DNA from: Thermomucor indicae-seudaticae
Lineage: Eukaryota; Mucoromycota; Mucoromycetes; Mucorales; Lichtheimiaceae
Reading direction: 5' to 3'
Length of the DNA: 64,000 bases
Assembly: GCA_000787465.1 (NCBI GenBank)
Contig: JSYX01000001.1
Location: forward strand, 62,001-126,000
Part shown: positions 36,192-49,930 of the stretch, one piece after another
Numbering within the stretch: position 1 is the stretch's first letter
Layout: every line of letters begins with the position of its first letter
Translations under genes and position numbers: made by a program
The notes under the pieces: generated by a model
What the model saw: only the letters and a program-made list of their open reading frames with translations
Databases searched by the model: none
Told to the model about the DNA's origin: nothing

Positions 36192-36970
36192 GCTACTCTT
36201 CTCAACCGTCCAGGCGTTATCGCAAACTTGTCTTCTTTTTGACTATTCCGGCCAGCAAATTGCACACTAGAGCCAAAATGACCAAAAGGAAGTAACAGGA
36301 AAAGAAGATACTGCAATCCAAATAGCGGCGGAAACACTGGAAATGAGGAAGGGGCAAATCCCGACAGTACAAGCCACACTCGAAGTTCTCCATGCCACTC
36401 CTAACCCATAACTGAAACGACAGGAAGCATTGCGTACGCATGTGGGTTATTTGTTTGGCTTACGTCACCAAGATTACGACATCAACCAATAAATCGGTAT
36501 GTTCCCCGAAAGCAGGTAGTTTACTGTTTTGTGTGAGATTTGCGTGGCATTTCACGTTGATAACATGTACTGGCTCTACATATCTTGCGGAACCTTAGAC
36601 GAATAGCTTAAAGTTTCTGCACAGAGTAGTGTCATGGCTCCTCGTAAAATAGCTTGGTACAGTCTTCCGACTTTGACCATCTCCCAAATCACGTTTTTAT
36701 CACTTGTCTTTAAAGAGCGTCGATTTGATGACACTGTATGGAATAGAGGTTCGACGGTGGCAGCAAACATCAAGGGACGTTTTTGTACATTATTAGAGAT
36801 TCGTTCATTACGCATTTTCACCTGCAGATGCCATAAATGCTACTGGAAAGGAGTTTGTCCCTTCAGCGAGCAGATATAGCTTGTTATAAACGTCTTTCCG
36901 TCCCATCAACTTCATTTTTTTCGGATATCCATGCACAGTTTCTCGAATAATGATAGGCTTTACACATTCT
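36192..36970. promoter_or_regulatory. upstream region of the Sds3-like gene
   Basis: 779 bp between minus-strand genes: promoter and leader of the Sds3-like gene plus the short 3' UTR of Sds22. Nothing further is recognised. Confidence 0.4.
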
Positions 36971-38577
36971 TTACCGTTTCAAGACCAGTCTGGAAAAAGG
37001 ACGTTGAGATAACATCAACTCCTTCCTTTCATCAGGCGTACTTACGTCGCGTCGATCTGTTTGACTTGTGGGAGTGCCAAATGCACCTTGTTACGGTATG
37101 TAGCTCTGTTTTCAGTCTGCATCGGGTTGCCCTCCAAATAGACAGTTTCCAAAGTCGTAATTCCCCCGAGTTCTCGTCGAAGTTCTTCGAACGAGGCGGA
37201 TCCAAATTCGTTGTTATTAGCCTAGCCCATCAAGTGAATACAGAATCCTGATTTAACGGCATTGTCTTGTTTTCGTCCCGCTTACCCAGAACTCTTCAAG
37301 CTTCTTCAAGTGCGACAAGTTTTCAATGTGTTTTAGACGGTTGTTGGCAACATCAAGAGTCCTGAGGTTCAACTTTACATATATTTGTTGGCAAAAGTGC
37401 ATAACGATAACACTGGCTTGAACAAGGAAGACTTACGTTATTATCGAGGCCTTCGATCTTTTCAATGGCATTGTGAGAGAGATATAGCTCTTCAAGATTT
37501 TCGAGTTCCTCCAAGCCTTCCAGCTTCGTCAAGCGGTTGCTTTGGATGCTCAAAATACGAAGGTTCTTTAGTCTGCTTAGATTCTATATCAAGCCTTTTA
37601 AGAACGAAGACTTCTCCGCTTCATCGTCATTGTCGTACCTCCAGTCGCGCAATTTTGTTCTTACCAAGCCAAAGGTTTCTAAGTTCGGTCAAATGATCGA
37701 GATTCTCTATGACCTATGCAAGCGAAATCTTTAAGCAAAACGTATATATGTCTCCCTTGAAAACGTTCTTATTTACCCGAATTCTGTTTGCGCCAAGCTC
37801 TAGATTTGTAACGCGGACAAGTTTGTCGAGATTCTCAATTTTTGATATCTTGTTGCTCACTAGGAACAGCTCTGTTAGATTTACAAGCTCGTCCAGGTTT
37901 TTGATATGTTTGATCTTGTTAAAGGAAAGGTCGAGCATTCTGGGTAACAACAGGTAAGCTCTCGTTGTCCCTTTTAAGACCTCGTGGGGGTGGGCATACA
38001 AGTTAACTTACTGTAAGTTTTTCAACTCGGATAGACCTTTGATACGAGAAATCTTGTTATCATACAGATCCAACTCCTCAAGTGTATCCCGCAGCGGCTC
38101 GAAGCCTTCAATGTCAATAATCAAATTTTGCCGCATGCACAGTCGCTATGGGACACGATTGTCAATAACCCAGTACCTAGTTCCTCATATGATTCGACGC
38201 ACCCTAAGATTCTTGAACCTTTCCAAGCCAAGCTTTGGAATAAAAGAAATCCGTTGGTGCACGGCATCGATCTCCTAGATAATACGACTCTTATAAGCAC
38301 AAGACTCGGCGTTTCTCCTGCAGTTTCAAAGCGAAAGGACTCTCTCTATCTTTACCTCTGTATCACTTGGATATTCATCCAAAAGACCTGGGGGGAAACG
38401 GAAGGGATTTCCATCGAGATTGTCAGCGGCACTGTCTCCAATTTGTTTCTCTGGCAAAGATGGATCCGAATTACCTTCTTCAACATTTTCATATTCTATG
38501 TCTTCCTGTTCAGCATCACTAGGCTCTTCGACAACATTGTTATCGTTCTTCACTGGTGCCTCCTCGTGATCCGCCAT
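36971..38577 (-). CDS. SDS22: Sds22-type protein phosphatase 1 regulatory subunit (LRR)
   Basis: Multi-exon gene from ATG 38577 (exon 1 is 38356-38577, 74 residues, acidic) to TAA at 36971. The body is a chain of about ten 22-residue LRRs of the SDS22 class, for example LEELDLYDNKISRIKGLSEL, LDLSFNKIKHIKNLDEL, TELFLVSNKISKIENL, LRILSIQSNRLTKLEGLEEL and EELYLSHNAIEKIEGL, then TVYLEGNPMQTE. The reading seems to stop at a TAA at 37042, but that TAA lies inside a strong GTAAGT donor. Splicing out 36990-37045 restores the family C-terminus QIDATLVLKR. Sds22 binds and matures PP1 catalytic subunit in the nucleus and is needed for mitotic exit. Intermediate exon borders were only partly fixed. Confidence 0.92.
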
Positions 38578-39181
38578 TACGTTTTCTTATCGATCCAGAT
38601 AGCTGAACTGAAGGGACGCCACTCGTGACTTGATCGAATTTATGCTTTGAATTTCCCTTGAAGGAAATGGCGCCAGTCTGTACCAACAGCAGCGTAGTTA
38701 CCTCACTAAGTCGATGGCCATTCTTCTGGCTCCCTTTAGGTACTACCAAAGAGACCTTCTTATGGATTTCCGTTCGAGAAGCGCGTCGATAACTGCTGCC
38801 GTGACGAATATCTTGGCGCACATTGTCCACTACGTTTTGTTTAACAAGTGTCGTATGCTCAAGTAAGTCTTGCCTGTTTATTAATTCCCAATTTAGAGCG
38901 TCTTCTTAGAACAAAATGCTGTTGGAGCATGTTTAAAACGAACTCAAGGCGGAGCCGATACAGGGACATACGCATCCCGGATACGTTCTTCGTAAATTGT
39001 TCAGTCAACGCAAGGGTCAATTTGACAGCCTTTTAATAAGAAGGCTTTTTGATAACCTTTGTTTATTCAACCATATGCAGTGAGTACGAATCCATTGAAC
39101 AAACATACATATTCGCAAGTATGTTCGTTTTGATGCTAAAGGTTCATAAATTATATACACTATGTACAACGCAGGGTGTGC
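38578..39181. promoter_or_regulatory. spacer between Sds22 and the ZNFX1-like gene
   Basis: 604 bp holding the Sds22 promoter and the helicase 3' UTR. A 96-codon open frame at 38540-38830 lacks an ATG near its start and overlaps the Sds22 exon, so it was not called. Confidence 0.4.
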
Positions 39182-42100
39182 TTATTTCGGTTGGCCTGGC
39201 CATGCCGGTGCAAAAGAGCCGTCAAACTCGCCATAGAATCGATTAGACTCGACCACTCTGTGTTGCAGCCCACCAATAATTGCACCACACTGAGGGCATT
39301 TGGATAATTCCGTTGCGCCACCGCATTCACCTAGAGAAAAGTGTAATAGGATCAATAAATAAACGAAATAACGGAATAGTTAAAAAAAGTCCCGTACCGA
39401 TATAATAGGGATGTCCATTCGGACAAACGAACCATCGGCCACCAACAATATTGTGTATTCCCATACGTGCTTCTTCGTTCATGGCTTGAATGATGTCCGA
39501 TTTCTCGCGTTGTGATATTCGCTGCCGTGCCAGCTCCTGCCCTGCCTTGATATCGTTAACCAGCGCTATTTCTGTCTTGATATACATATTGTATCGCAGA
39601 GCCGTATAGATAGGTTTCTGACAGGACGGGCATTGCCAAAGCTTAATAGCTGTATGTTCACCGCTCTTTGCTTGATTCCGGAAATACATGTCCAAAGATT
39701 CAACCGAGAAAACTATTTTCTTGACATTTAGTCACGTGCTTCTCTGCAACAAGTCTCTTGTAGCCTAAATATACGTACCACAACCACATTCAGGTAACAT
39801 ATAAACTTTCTCGCCTTCCTCGAATTCTGACAGAGAGCGCAAGGAGATAGTGCACCGTAATTCTGGATTACATATTTTACAGGGCGGGCAGGGCTCACCG
39901 CACAAACCAGGACATGGGTGCCTATATGGGAAAAAGTTAGACCCCGCATTTCCTTTATTATACATTTTAACTAGGCGCAACTTACGAGCACTCGAGTCTT
40001 TTTCCGCAACTTTTGTTGCAGGGAGGTCGGTCACATTTCTAGTCTGATTGTTAGTATTCCATAAGAGGCCACTGCCTACTGTAACCCATTTGCCATACCT
40101 CGAAACACTTTTTGGTGCATGCAAGATGTATGCACTGCTTCGAAGTTAGTCTTTGAAAAGAGCCGTAATTAGTCCTGATACACTCACCGAGTAAGGACAA
40201 GGATTCATGCATTTATTGCAAACAAGGTAACACGCACGGCCACACCTGTATCCGTGAGAGCAAACCGATTGGCAAGGCTCCAAGCAGCGTTCTGTATGGT
40301 CTTCTGGATTCGCGCATCCTAACAAAAGTTGACAAAAAGTAAATACCAAGTGAGGATGCTTCTGTTTGTAACGTAAATGTCACCTTTGGCACAATAATGA
40401 CCGCAAATCAATTGTTTTGGGCAGGATGCAGTACAGTGCTTTCTAGTATGAGTCCTGTGATCCGAGCCACACTATGCAAAGTATTAAAGAATTAGTACGT
40501 AGTTTTCCGGGGCTCCTAAATTAACGTACTTTTTTTGGGCAGGGATGTCCGCACTCGAGCGGCTTTCCGCAAGGCTCAAGACATACTGGCTTATAACCAC
40601 AGGGCGTGATGACTGTATGGCCACATTCAAGAGTTGTACTCACAGACTCGATGCATTTTATCCGTTCCTTCTCTTGTGACCGCGTCCGATAGCATTCGAG
40701 GCGCTGAGTATGACCACAAGGAAGCGTGAATGCTGTCACTTGCTTGCATTGCCGACCAGTTTCTGCAGTAAGACTATGACAAAATCCCGAGATAGTATGA
40801 CCGCAAGGCAGCTGCAGAGTTCTCAGCTTTTGACAAGGAGGACACTGCCCAGATCCACACTCGTAGCACATGTTGGGGCAAGCATGCGAGCAGCCGGACG
40901 GGCGCGGTCTGTCGCATTTTTTGAGGCATTTGACGTTGTCATGGTTCATATGATGGCAAGTCTACGTTTACGGTTAATGCTTAAGGCAGGATACAATATG
41001 CGTTGTATATTTACTTGCCTCCTGACAAACATGGCCGCATTCTAGAAGTGTCCTACAAGGTTTCTTTATATTGTGTCAGCTTACGTCTGGGCAGCACTAT
41101 CGTCTAGATATCCTTTACCTCGCATCCTCCATTTTTCACTTTCTTAAAGTCTTCCCAGCGACCCACAGATGCTTTGCACTCCTTATGTTTCTGGCATTGT
41201 AGTTCGATTTCCGGAGCACACATATCTAAAACGCAGTGTGAAACAGACATTTCATACCGTATGTGATTCCAGCCTACCTTGACTTTTCATGTACTTGGCA
41301 ACGATATCCCAAACGGACCCTTCTACGACATTTCTCCTTCCAACAATATACAGGCCATATCTCGCCCGAGATAAAGCAAGCGACAAGTTGCAGTTTGGCA
41401 AAGTTTTGTTCATGGCCGCACTTAATGATAGGATCACGAACCAATCTTCCTTCCCAACGCGCTTATCGACTTCATCAATGATAATCTGGTCCGTCCCAGC
41501 CGAGAAACCAGTCTGTTTCGGTATATGCAATTTCATAACTAGTCGTATTAACTCTTTTTGGAGAGGTATGAGCGTCAAGATGCTTATTTTTGACGGCTTG
41601 TATCCCTGCTGGAGCAAGTATAAAGCCAAGTGACAGCTGAATCGAGCTTCGTCGACGTCAGTCTTCGTCAGCTCGGTATGCAGTGCTTTGCTAAACTCGT
41701 GATCCACTGCCTTCTCTTCATTTTCCTGATAATCGATAAAGAACGCCCGGCAACTCAAACCAAGAAGAGCCGGTGCTGAACGGTCTGCGACGTTTTCGCT
41801 TGCCATGGGAGCCGTAATCAGTAACCTTTTGTTAGCCGACGGACGAGCAAGCGAATCGTGAATTCGGGCGATATCTGCACACATCCTCCATTGTTCCTCT
41901 AAGCGTATAATATCGCCACCTGTTGATTTCCATCTTTCAAACAGAGAAATATCGAGATTCCGTGGCTCTCCCCTGAGAGCCGCGTTGTTCACCGTAGGTT
42001 TCTGCTCAGTGACCGCATTTCCAAGCATGATGATGTGCTCCACACGAGGGTTAAACAGAATAGGCGCGACAATCGGCTCCAGTATGCTTTCCGCCTCTTC

Positions 42101-45100
42101 CATGATCACAATACGTGGCCATAGCGCAGCTATCATATCATGATTCGCAGCTGCATATTCTGCTGTCATACCGATAATGCGATTAAATCTGCAAATCGAT
42201 AACCATTTTTGCTGACGAGCGTCTTCGACCACTTTTGATGCTTGAGCTTGTTTCGTCAAAAGTCGCTTAATCTCAGCGTCGATGTATTCCAGTAATACAT
42301 CTGCAATCGACTGTTGTAACCGCTTACGGGCAGCCACTGGTATTGACCACACTCTATTGGGTGATGTTTCAGCTGCCCACTTGGACATCACAGCTTTACG
42401 AACCTCCTGAGCACTGTGAGATGTGTGGAACGGCCAGTTTGTAGCTTGAACTAGGGGGACGATTTCCGGAATATGTCTATCGATCCAGTTTCTGCGTTCT
42501 TTGAACCATTGGCGGGTGAAAAGAGGCAATGTCTTTGAGCCGTAGTTTGAAGTTGGCGCGCGCCCCAGTGACTGGAAGATCGCATCTAGTCGTCTTATTC
42601 TATCAATTCCGTTCTTCGTTTGCCTCGGGTGATAACGATTATTGTCGTCATGCATATTGTCAGTGTCACCAGAGACCCATCTATCCCATATTTTCTCCAA
42701 CGACACGTCCCAGGCGAACTCCTTTGCCACCTGTACATATCCCTGTTTTAACTCGGACGCATACTGAGGAGGAATAGCCGTCACCATCACTCTTGGGTCG
42801 CGCTCCTCGAGACGCCATCGGTAGTGCCACAAAGCAGTCAGGTGTGCTTGAATGTTTGCCAAGCTCTTCTCTGTAATTTGTACGATCTTTCTGTTAGGAT
42901 CCGATGGACTCGGAGTCGCAAGAGAAACGATATGTCGGCTTTGTAGTCGCTCGTTTTCCGTGTAGTTGCCCACGCGAACAAATTCTAGACCGTTTGCAGC
43001 TATCCTATCCAGGATATCGTCGAGAGTTTCTTCGTTTTGCGTAAGGAGCAAAATGGGGTGATAACACTGTCCTGCTATCAACCCTTGGTGTATTAGCTCC
43101 ACCAATTTGCTCGTCAAATGTGTTTTGCCCGTGCCTTCCTCTCCTGATATCGCAGATACGCGGTTGGTAAGCGCGTTTTGAACGGCCTTGATCTGACTGG
43201 GAGACAAAGTGTAAAGCGGTGGCCTGTGAGACGGTGGTATAGCAAGTTGCTCTTCTGTGTGTCTTGGCCATCGTTTATCCGGGTCTTTTGCACTAAGGCT
43301 CGCAACACTTCCTTTCATTTTTTGTGACATAATGCACGAAATATCGAGCTCGATATTCTGCAGGTAATCTGGTACATCGTCTGTCTCGAAACCTCGTTGA
43401 CCATGATCTGGCTTTTTCTGGTCTGGAGACAAAAGTCTTGTTACAGTTACCTGCGAGAAATTCCAGTCTTCTAATTGCGTAGTGTTAGTGTAAAACCAAC
43501 GAAGTACTGAAAGGGACGAAGATGCGTTGACGCCGGTTGTAATCACAGTATATTCTTGAGACCAGTCAAAGTTATCCAAATGCTGTTGTTCCAAGTGTAT
43601 TCCCATGACGATCGACAATGGTTTGTCATAAAACTTTGCGGAATACAGTACAGCACCGAGGACAGCCGAAGAAGCGACGCTCGCCAGATGTTTGCGCTGG
43701 TTCACGGAGTTATCCTTGGCCGCTGGAATCAAAAGAGCCATCGATCCTTCCAATGGAAGTTCGCCAATGTTACTACTCGTTATTGTCTCCATAAAAACCG
43801 TAGGTTCATTTGCAGTAGATAAAAGCGCTGTTCCAAAGGGCCGCATGTTCGGGTATATTGCCCATCCTTCGTCCTTCCTTATATCGCAGGAACATTGATT
43901 CATGAGGTAATTCCGTAGGGCCAAGTGCAGCGGCCCGCAAACTTCCTCCCACAACAGCATGTAATAATTTTGCAGATAACTCGCTAAGTTTTGATAGGAT
44001 GACCCTGCTACATTGGCAGATAATCCAGCTTTGCAGTTTTCCTGCCATTTCTGGCGCCGCTCACGGTTTCTTGTATCGACGTCGTTTTCCGGATCCCGCA
44101 AAACGTCATGTAAGATATTTTCGCCAGTAGGAAGAACAGGTAAGGGCGTGCTTGGTTGAGAGTAGTCATTGTCCCAAGTATTGTCATTGCCCGTATTTTG
44201 CCAAGATTCCTCCAATTCTCCGGTTTGCAATAATCTGTTTCCGTTACTACGTGTGCGTTGTTCTGTATGCTGTACGGGAGTAAGCCTGGCGATATGGTCT
44301 TCTGCTTCTTTTGTCTCTTGTTTGTTGAAGATTGGCTTTATGAGGTTGTAGTGTTCCTTAATCAACGGTAAAGGGATAATTGCAGCGATGTCAGGATATA
44401 AGCCGACTATTAAGGAAAATAATCGTAATGCGGGAAGTAACTCTCGCGGTGTTGCTACGTATGCTCGCAAGTACATTTGAAATGTTGACATGAAGGATGA
44501 AATATACGTTCGGAGGGTTTTTGCTGTGCTCTGATCCATTCCGTTTGCATCGATATAACCATCCGGTTGCGGATCCATCATTTGCTCCTGATTGATCACA
44601 TGAATGAGAGCTTCTATTAACATGCTGTAAGTTCGAAAACTGAATTTCGGGCTCTGCTGCAATAGGAACTCCTGTCTCGAACGGAATGTTGAAATCGTTT
44701 TGCTTTTATACAAGTTTTTCTCGATCGCATGAAGAAACCGGTAAACCTCCAAATCGTATCCCCAAACAGTTGCGTCTGAGAATCCGGCTGCACCTGACGA
44801 TCCAGGAAAGGATGCTATAGGCTGCATGCCGTTGAACTGAGTGTAGATCGAATATAGACCCGTCGCGGCCGTAGGACTCTGGAACATTGGTTGCCCAGAC
44901 AACTGCCTAGCAGTGTTAATATATGGTACTTCGCGAAAGTTTTCGGTAGGCATGACAACTTGAGCTGATGAATTCCAATTGCTCGCCGTAGTCGTCACTT
45001 CTGCTTCTGGTGACCAACCAGAAGAAGGCTTAGAAGAAGGCTGCGAAGAAGCAACAACCTCTGCAAAGGAACGAGCATGTGTTTGTCTATGACTGTTGCC

Positions 45101-45804
45101 AGATTCACCATTGCTAAAGTCGTGTGAGGTCTTTCGAGACTTATCCTCTGGTTGAAAGTTCTGGAACTCTAACTCTGTTAACCATCCCTTTTTGACCTTC
45201 TTTTTCTCCTCTTTATCTAACTCCAAGTCGACACCTGATGTCCATAACTCCATCGCTTGCGATCGTAGTTTCTCGAACCCTTCTGTTGCTGGTGCAAACT
45301 TAACATTTACGTCGCTTCTTTGTGGGAAATCGTGCTCAGACTTTGCCGGCGTCCAAGGCAGCTCTGGCGAAGTTCTTTCTGCTCTGCTTTCTCCGTTAGA
45401 ATATCCATTCCAAGTAGAATCAGTTTTCCATTTCGGCTCGTTACTGATCAATTAGACGGAGCATATTAGACCACTTAATTGCCTCGTCCGTAGCATAGAT
45501 TCGTCACTCACTTTTCGTCAATCGGTAGATCCCAGCCCCCGTTGTGGTGAGAAGATGCTGAAAACGGCTCTGATTGCTGCGGCATGTTTGCAATGTAATC
45601 TTGTGGAAGTAGATCGTCCATTCCTTCTATTGAGCGTGAAGGTTCCGATCTCTTTAAAGAAGTACGTCGACCACCATTCTTTCCACAAGTTCCCGAATCG
45701 TAGGGGCTGCTTGTTCTAGACCCCACTGGTCTGTGAAAGGGAGAGTTTTTAAATCTTCGGACAGCCTCCGCATGTGCAGTTGGAAATGAGTTGTATCGCG
45801 ACAT
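39182..45804 (-). CDS. ZNFX1: ZNFX1-like SF1 helicase with NFX1-type and RZ-type zinc fingers
   Basis: Start ATG 45804; a short first exon (about 45508-45804) is followed by a 4.2-kb exon (41252 to about 45450) and several short zinc-finger exons to TAA at 39182. After a disordered N-terminus and an armadillo-like helical region comes an SF1 helicase of the UPF1/ZNFX1 group: TLSPSQIKAVQNAL (Q motif), GEEGTGKT (Walker A), IVIMEEAE (motif II), EEQWRMCADIARI (motif IV), LALSRARYGLYIVG (motif VI). The C-terminal exons hold a series of NFX1-type Cys/His repeats (CGHTISGFCH, LECGHTVITPCG, CGKPLECGHPCP) and end with an RZ finger (GRWFVCPNGHPYYIG, then CPQCGAIIGG), as in ZNFX1 and RNF213. In animals ZNFX1 acts in small-RNA inheritance and antiviral RNA sensing. 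Motif III is altered (see findings). Confidence 0.92.
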
Positions 45805-46239
45805 GGGGGCGAACGAAGGTTATCAGGACGCACAAAGCGACAACTTTTAAAAGCGAACTTTAATAGATTTCAAAAATTTAGCGATATGTTTCACATTAGC
45901 AGATCCTTCCTTCTGCTCACTTGTTTAAGCTATAGTGCGCGGCTGGCAGCTGTTCGGCGGCAAGCCTGTCTTGTACATGACTGACGCTAAACGCCTCAAA
46001 TGGTAGTTATGGACTTTAGCAGAGGGGAAGCAGAATGCCGGCCTTAAAGCCGATGTTCAGTCAACCATAACACAGTCCCTGACTGCTGCCATTTCTTATC
46101 CACCGCAGAGGTTGTCAAAGCGCTAGTACTTGGCGAAGCTATTTAGTCCCGGTTAAACTACCATTTGCCGCAGCTATTTTGAACATCCATAACCAGTCAT
46201 TAGTCCTAGCAAGCCTTGTAACAAAGTATATGCTCATGT
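45805..46239. promoter_or_regulatory. upstream region of the ZNFX1-like gene
   Basis: About 435 bp between the helicase start and the first recognisable repeat copy. It presumably holds the helicase promoter; no site is assigned. Confidence 0.4.
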
Positions 46240-48120
46240 AGCTGCGAGCGTATCGCAAGCTTCCAGATTTGAAAGACCATCAGCATCGCTTTCTCTCCCG
46301 GTGGGTAGAACCGCAAGTTCATTGTTTAAGAAGCCTTGAAAAATTCACAAAAAGAGCCAGTGAACAGATACAAAACGGTCTAAACCAAGGAACAAAGACA
46401 GGTATGGATGCATACGAAACAAAGAAATGTTGTCGTCTCCTTGTCAGTTGTCTTCAAACAACGATCGTCGGCAGTTGCTGTATGCCAGTGGGGAAGAAAG
46501 GTCGACTAACGCAAATTGTAAAAGATTGGCTTCGTATTGCCTCGTGGATACGTCGCCGACTTGGTCAATGGACGAGAAGTAAAGCCAGAGCTCGGCTATC
46601 ATATCACGAAGGAGCGTATCATCAGTAATGGCTGCATTAATAAACTATCCTTCATGCTCGATTTGCGATTTAACGCTCACCCACCTGTGGGTTTGACGGT
46701 CGTTGTGCAGATCCATAATTTCTTGGTCCACAGCACATGATTTGCACAGTTTCTTTTCTCAGATCAAATGTCTAGCAAGGCGGAAGGGATGAAACGATAG
46801 ACCAAATATCTGGTAGCTTGCACGCGTGAAATTGATAAACTATTTCTTGTCTATAAGACAGGTAGCAAAACGTTTCGGCTAATGCCAGATGTGGTGCTTC
46901 ACGGATAGTTTAGAAAAGGTAATCTAAAAGAACAGACATCAGACGGGTAAATGCTCCTGCTTAAATACCTTTTCTCTGAACGAACTTTTCGGTTGACAAT
47001 GTACCAAAAAAGGTATACAACCATGTTGACAGTTTTTGATATTAAAGAATGTGAGCTGAACAAAGATGGTAAATACAGAGCCATCATGACAATGATATGT
47101 TCTTTTTAAGAGATGGTTCATACGTTTCTTTTTTTTGACGTCAATGCGTATTGACAACGGATATCTAATGTTAGTTGTGGGCATACTTGGTGCTATAGTC
47201 GTGCGGATGTTCTTGACAGTAAAGTGTAGTAATATACGTTTTTGTCATCAGCCGCAACGATAGAGACCGGACATCAGTAAGTAAAGCCATATAAGGCCGG
47301 AAAATGAAGTCAGATTTTTCTCTTTGTTTTTTTGTTTTTTTCGTGTGGAAGGCTGATTAAACAACTTTCCTCCTTCGAACAATGGAGACACTTATTAATC
47401 TTCTTGTACCTTTAAGCTAGCAATTGTCGCATGAAATGCACAAGATATCCGTGGTCATTTGGAATATGCTAGGACCGTTCAGGATGACTGAAGAGAAGAC
47501 GTCCCCCAGAAGATTCGATATCAGGACGATGTCTTCGTAAATGATTTTAAGCATGTGAAAGGAAACCGACTGCACGATGTCAGTGGTGAAAAATAACTAA
47601 CTGTTTGAGAAACGATGGATGGACATTGAATGAAATCATGCAGAGATCTCATCAAGTGCCTTATGTGTGATAAAAGTGTACTATTGTTCCATTCTTAATG
47701 AAATTTGATATAATGTAAAACTTTACTCGCCATTGGCATGCGTAACTGTACACCAGTCTGCCGGATTATCATGTTAAATACAACGTCACAGTGAGTAAAG
47801 TCAATTTCTTTGTTAGTTATTCCAGATGCAACTATAATAGGTACGTTTTTGCGTCATAACCTTTATCCACGATCAGGTTATTTTACAGGTTAGAAAAATT
47901 TACTCTAAGAAGTATCAAAGACTTGTCAAAGTCATAACGATAGTCGACAAAAACTTAAAGGATGAATAATAAGAAGGATACATAGAAAGAGTTCAGAGTA
48001 GGTTAATTATATTCGAGCAAGAATATCGTCGGATCAAGCGAAGGACGAAATGGCATAAGTATATCTTCATGCTTACAGTTAGGCAGGTAATATTCGAATT
48101 TGGATTTAGAACAGCGCAAA
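46240..48120 (+). repeat. unidentified dispersed/tandem repeat, copy 1
   Basis: First of five direct-orientation copies. Marker blocks shared with the others are TTTAACGCTCACC and TTTCTTGGTCCACAGCACAT (46668-46740), AAATGTCTAGCAAGGCGG (about 46766), GTACCAAAAAAGGTATACAA (about 47000), a T-rich block with TCTTTGTTT (about 47318), a GATGGATGGAC motif (about 47614) and TTTATCCACGA (about 47862). No open frame is conserved between copies. Boundaries are approximate. Confidence 0.75.
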
Positions 48121-49930
48121 ATACCAATTAATAAAGAATATGATGAGCATGATTGTAAATTCGTTCTTCAGTTTGATTTGGAAAAAAGCACAAAAAGGTC
48201 TAAGCGCAGTAAAATCAAAAGAAAAAGACAAACATGAAGGCATACAAAAGAAAGAAATGCTGTTGGTTCGTTGTCAGTCTTGTTCAGACAATGATCGTCA
48301 ATATAACGGCGAAAAAACCAGTCAGTAGTAACGGATACCAAACGGCCCTGAATTAGGTGCCGGATAGGTCGATGATCTTGTCAATGGCCCAGTAATAAAG
48401 CCAGCGTTAGACTATCGTATTATGAGTATTCAAATCGTTAGAATTGACCGCATTAATAAACTATGCTTCATGGTCGATATACGATTTAACGCTCACCCGT
48501 AGGTTTGACGGTCGTTCAGCATGTCTATTATTTCTTGGTCCACAGCACATGGTTCAAAGGGCTTTTTTCCTCAGATTAAATGTCTAACAAGGCGGGAGAG
48601 AGCAATAGACCAAATATATCGTAAGTTCCACGCGGGAAATTGAGAGACTGATCCTTGTTAATAGGATGGATGAGTCGGAAATATTTCGGCTATTGCAGTT
48701 GCGATGCTTCACGGACAGCGTAGACAAGGTAGTCTGAAGACAAAGGAATCAGAAGAACGAGTGCGTGTTTCTAAATACTTCTGACGCTTTCTATGATGAG
48801 GTACCAGAAAAGTACGTGATCACGTTGGCAACTTTCGTATTAACTATTATTACATGAGCAAAGCTGTTAAATACAGAGCTCTGATGATACATGAAAAATT
48901 ACTAATACATTTCTCTCTAGACGAGGAGTACTTACAGTGAAGCTCTTCTTTACAATCTTTCACGACAGAAGAGAGAGGCCATCAAGACGTAGAGAGCTCT
49001 AATGTCAGAAAATGAAACCAGATCTTTTTTTGCTTTGTTTCTTTGTGATTTCCTGTGGAATGCGCTTTAATGTCTATGTTTTTAAACAATGGAATGATAT
49101 TCATTAACCTTCTTTTAGTGTCCGCTCCTTATGAACACCATTTTGGTAACAAAGGGATTTAACACTATACCGGAAGTACCGTCTACGTTGAATGCTTGTT
49201 TAAGCTTTCCCTCCGTATCCGCTATTGGAAACGCGGTCGCCATATCGCGCGAGCACCGTATTTTCCCAGCTACCAACCGTTGCTTGAAACAGACAACAAA
49301 AACCCTGCTTGTTTGGAATATGTGACGCCCGCGAGCATGGATGGTCACAAGGTTCACGAAGGAAAGTGACTAACTGCTCGAGGAACAATGGATGGACGAT
49401 GAACAAAACCTTGGTAACTGGACGAAAGAGACATCAAAATCTAACACTGCTTTCTTCCTGAACTGGGTATCAAATCTTAATAGATATCGTTATGCGCAAG
49501 GGTACGCCATATTGCCGAATCATAATCGAATTACAACGTCTCAGTGAGCAAAGTCGGCTTTTTGATTAGTCCATGGACAGTTATAATGGGTAAATCCATA
49601 CACAAGGTTAATCTTTATCCACGACTCATGTTATTTTCCAGGTCTGCAAAACGGTTCTAAAAAGTATGAGATTTACGTCGCCAGTATTGTATAACAAAAA
49701 AGAATGCTTAAATGATGAAGAACAAGCATGGAGACATAGAAAGGTCTATATTATTCGAACACGAGAACTTGAAAATACCGTCAGACCAAGTGAGCAACAA
49801 AAAAATAGCCTATATATCCAACTTAGGTTTATGCACACGCCTAAGCGGATAATATTGCTACTTGGTTTTGCAGTTGATGTAAAATTGTTCTGTGGGTAGC
49901 GGAGAAGTCCAATCAACGAGCGGTACAGAA
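48121..49930 (+). repeat. unidentified repeat, copy 2
   Basis: The blocks recur in the same order: ATTAATAAAGAATATG at the start, TTAACGCTCACCCGTAGG and TTTCTTGGTCCACAGCACATGG (48485-48552), AAATGTCTAACAAGGCGGGA (about 48579), GAGGTACCAGAAAAG (about 48799), CTTTGTTTCTTTGTGATTTCC (about 49034), AACAATGGATGGACG (about 49383) and TTTATCCACGACTC (about 49612). Spacing to copy 1 is about 1.85 kb. Confidence 0.75.

Noticed and set aside
35325..36270. Several plus-strand open frames opposite the Sds3-like exon 1
   Set aside because: They are Met/Val/Arg/Trp-rich shadows of His, Pro and Gln codon runs on the minus strand.
37042..37044. TAA as the stop codon of Sds22
   Set aside because: It lies within a GTAAGT donor; splicing 36990-37045 restores the conserved family ending.
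38540..38830. A separate 96-codon gene upstream of Sds22
   Set aside because: It begins with GTG, overlaps Sds22 exon 1 on the same strand in another frame, and shows no recognisable domain.
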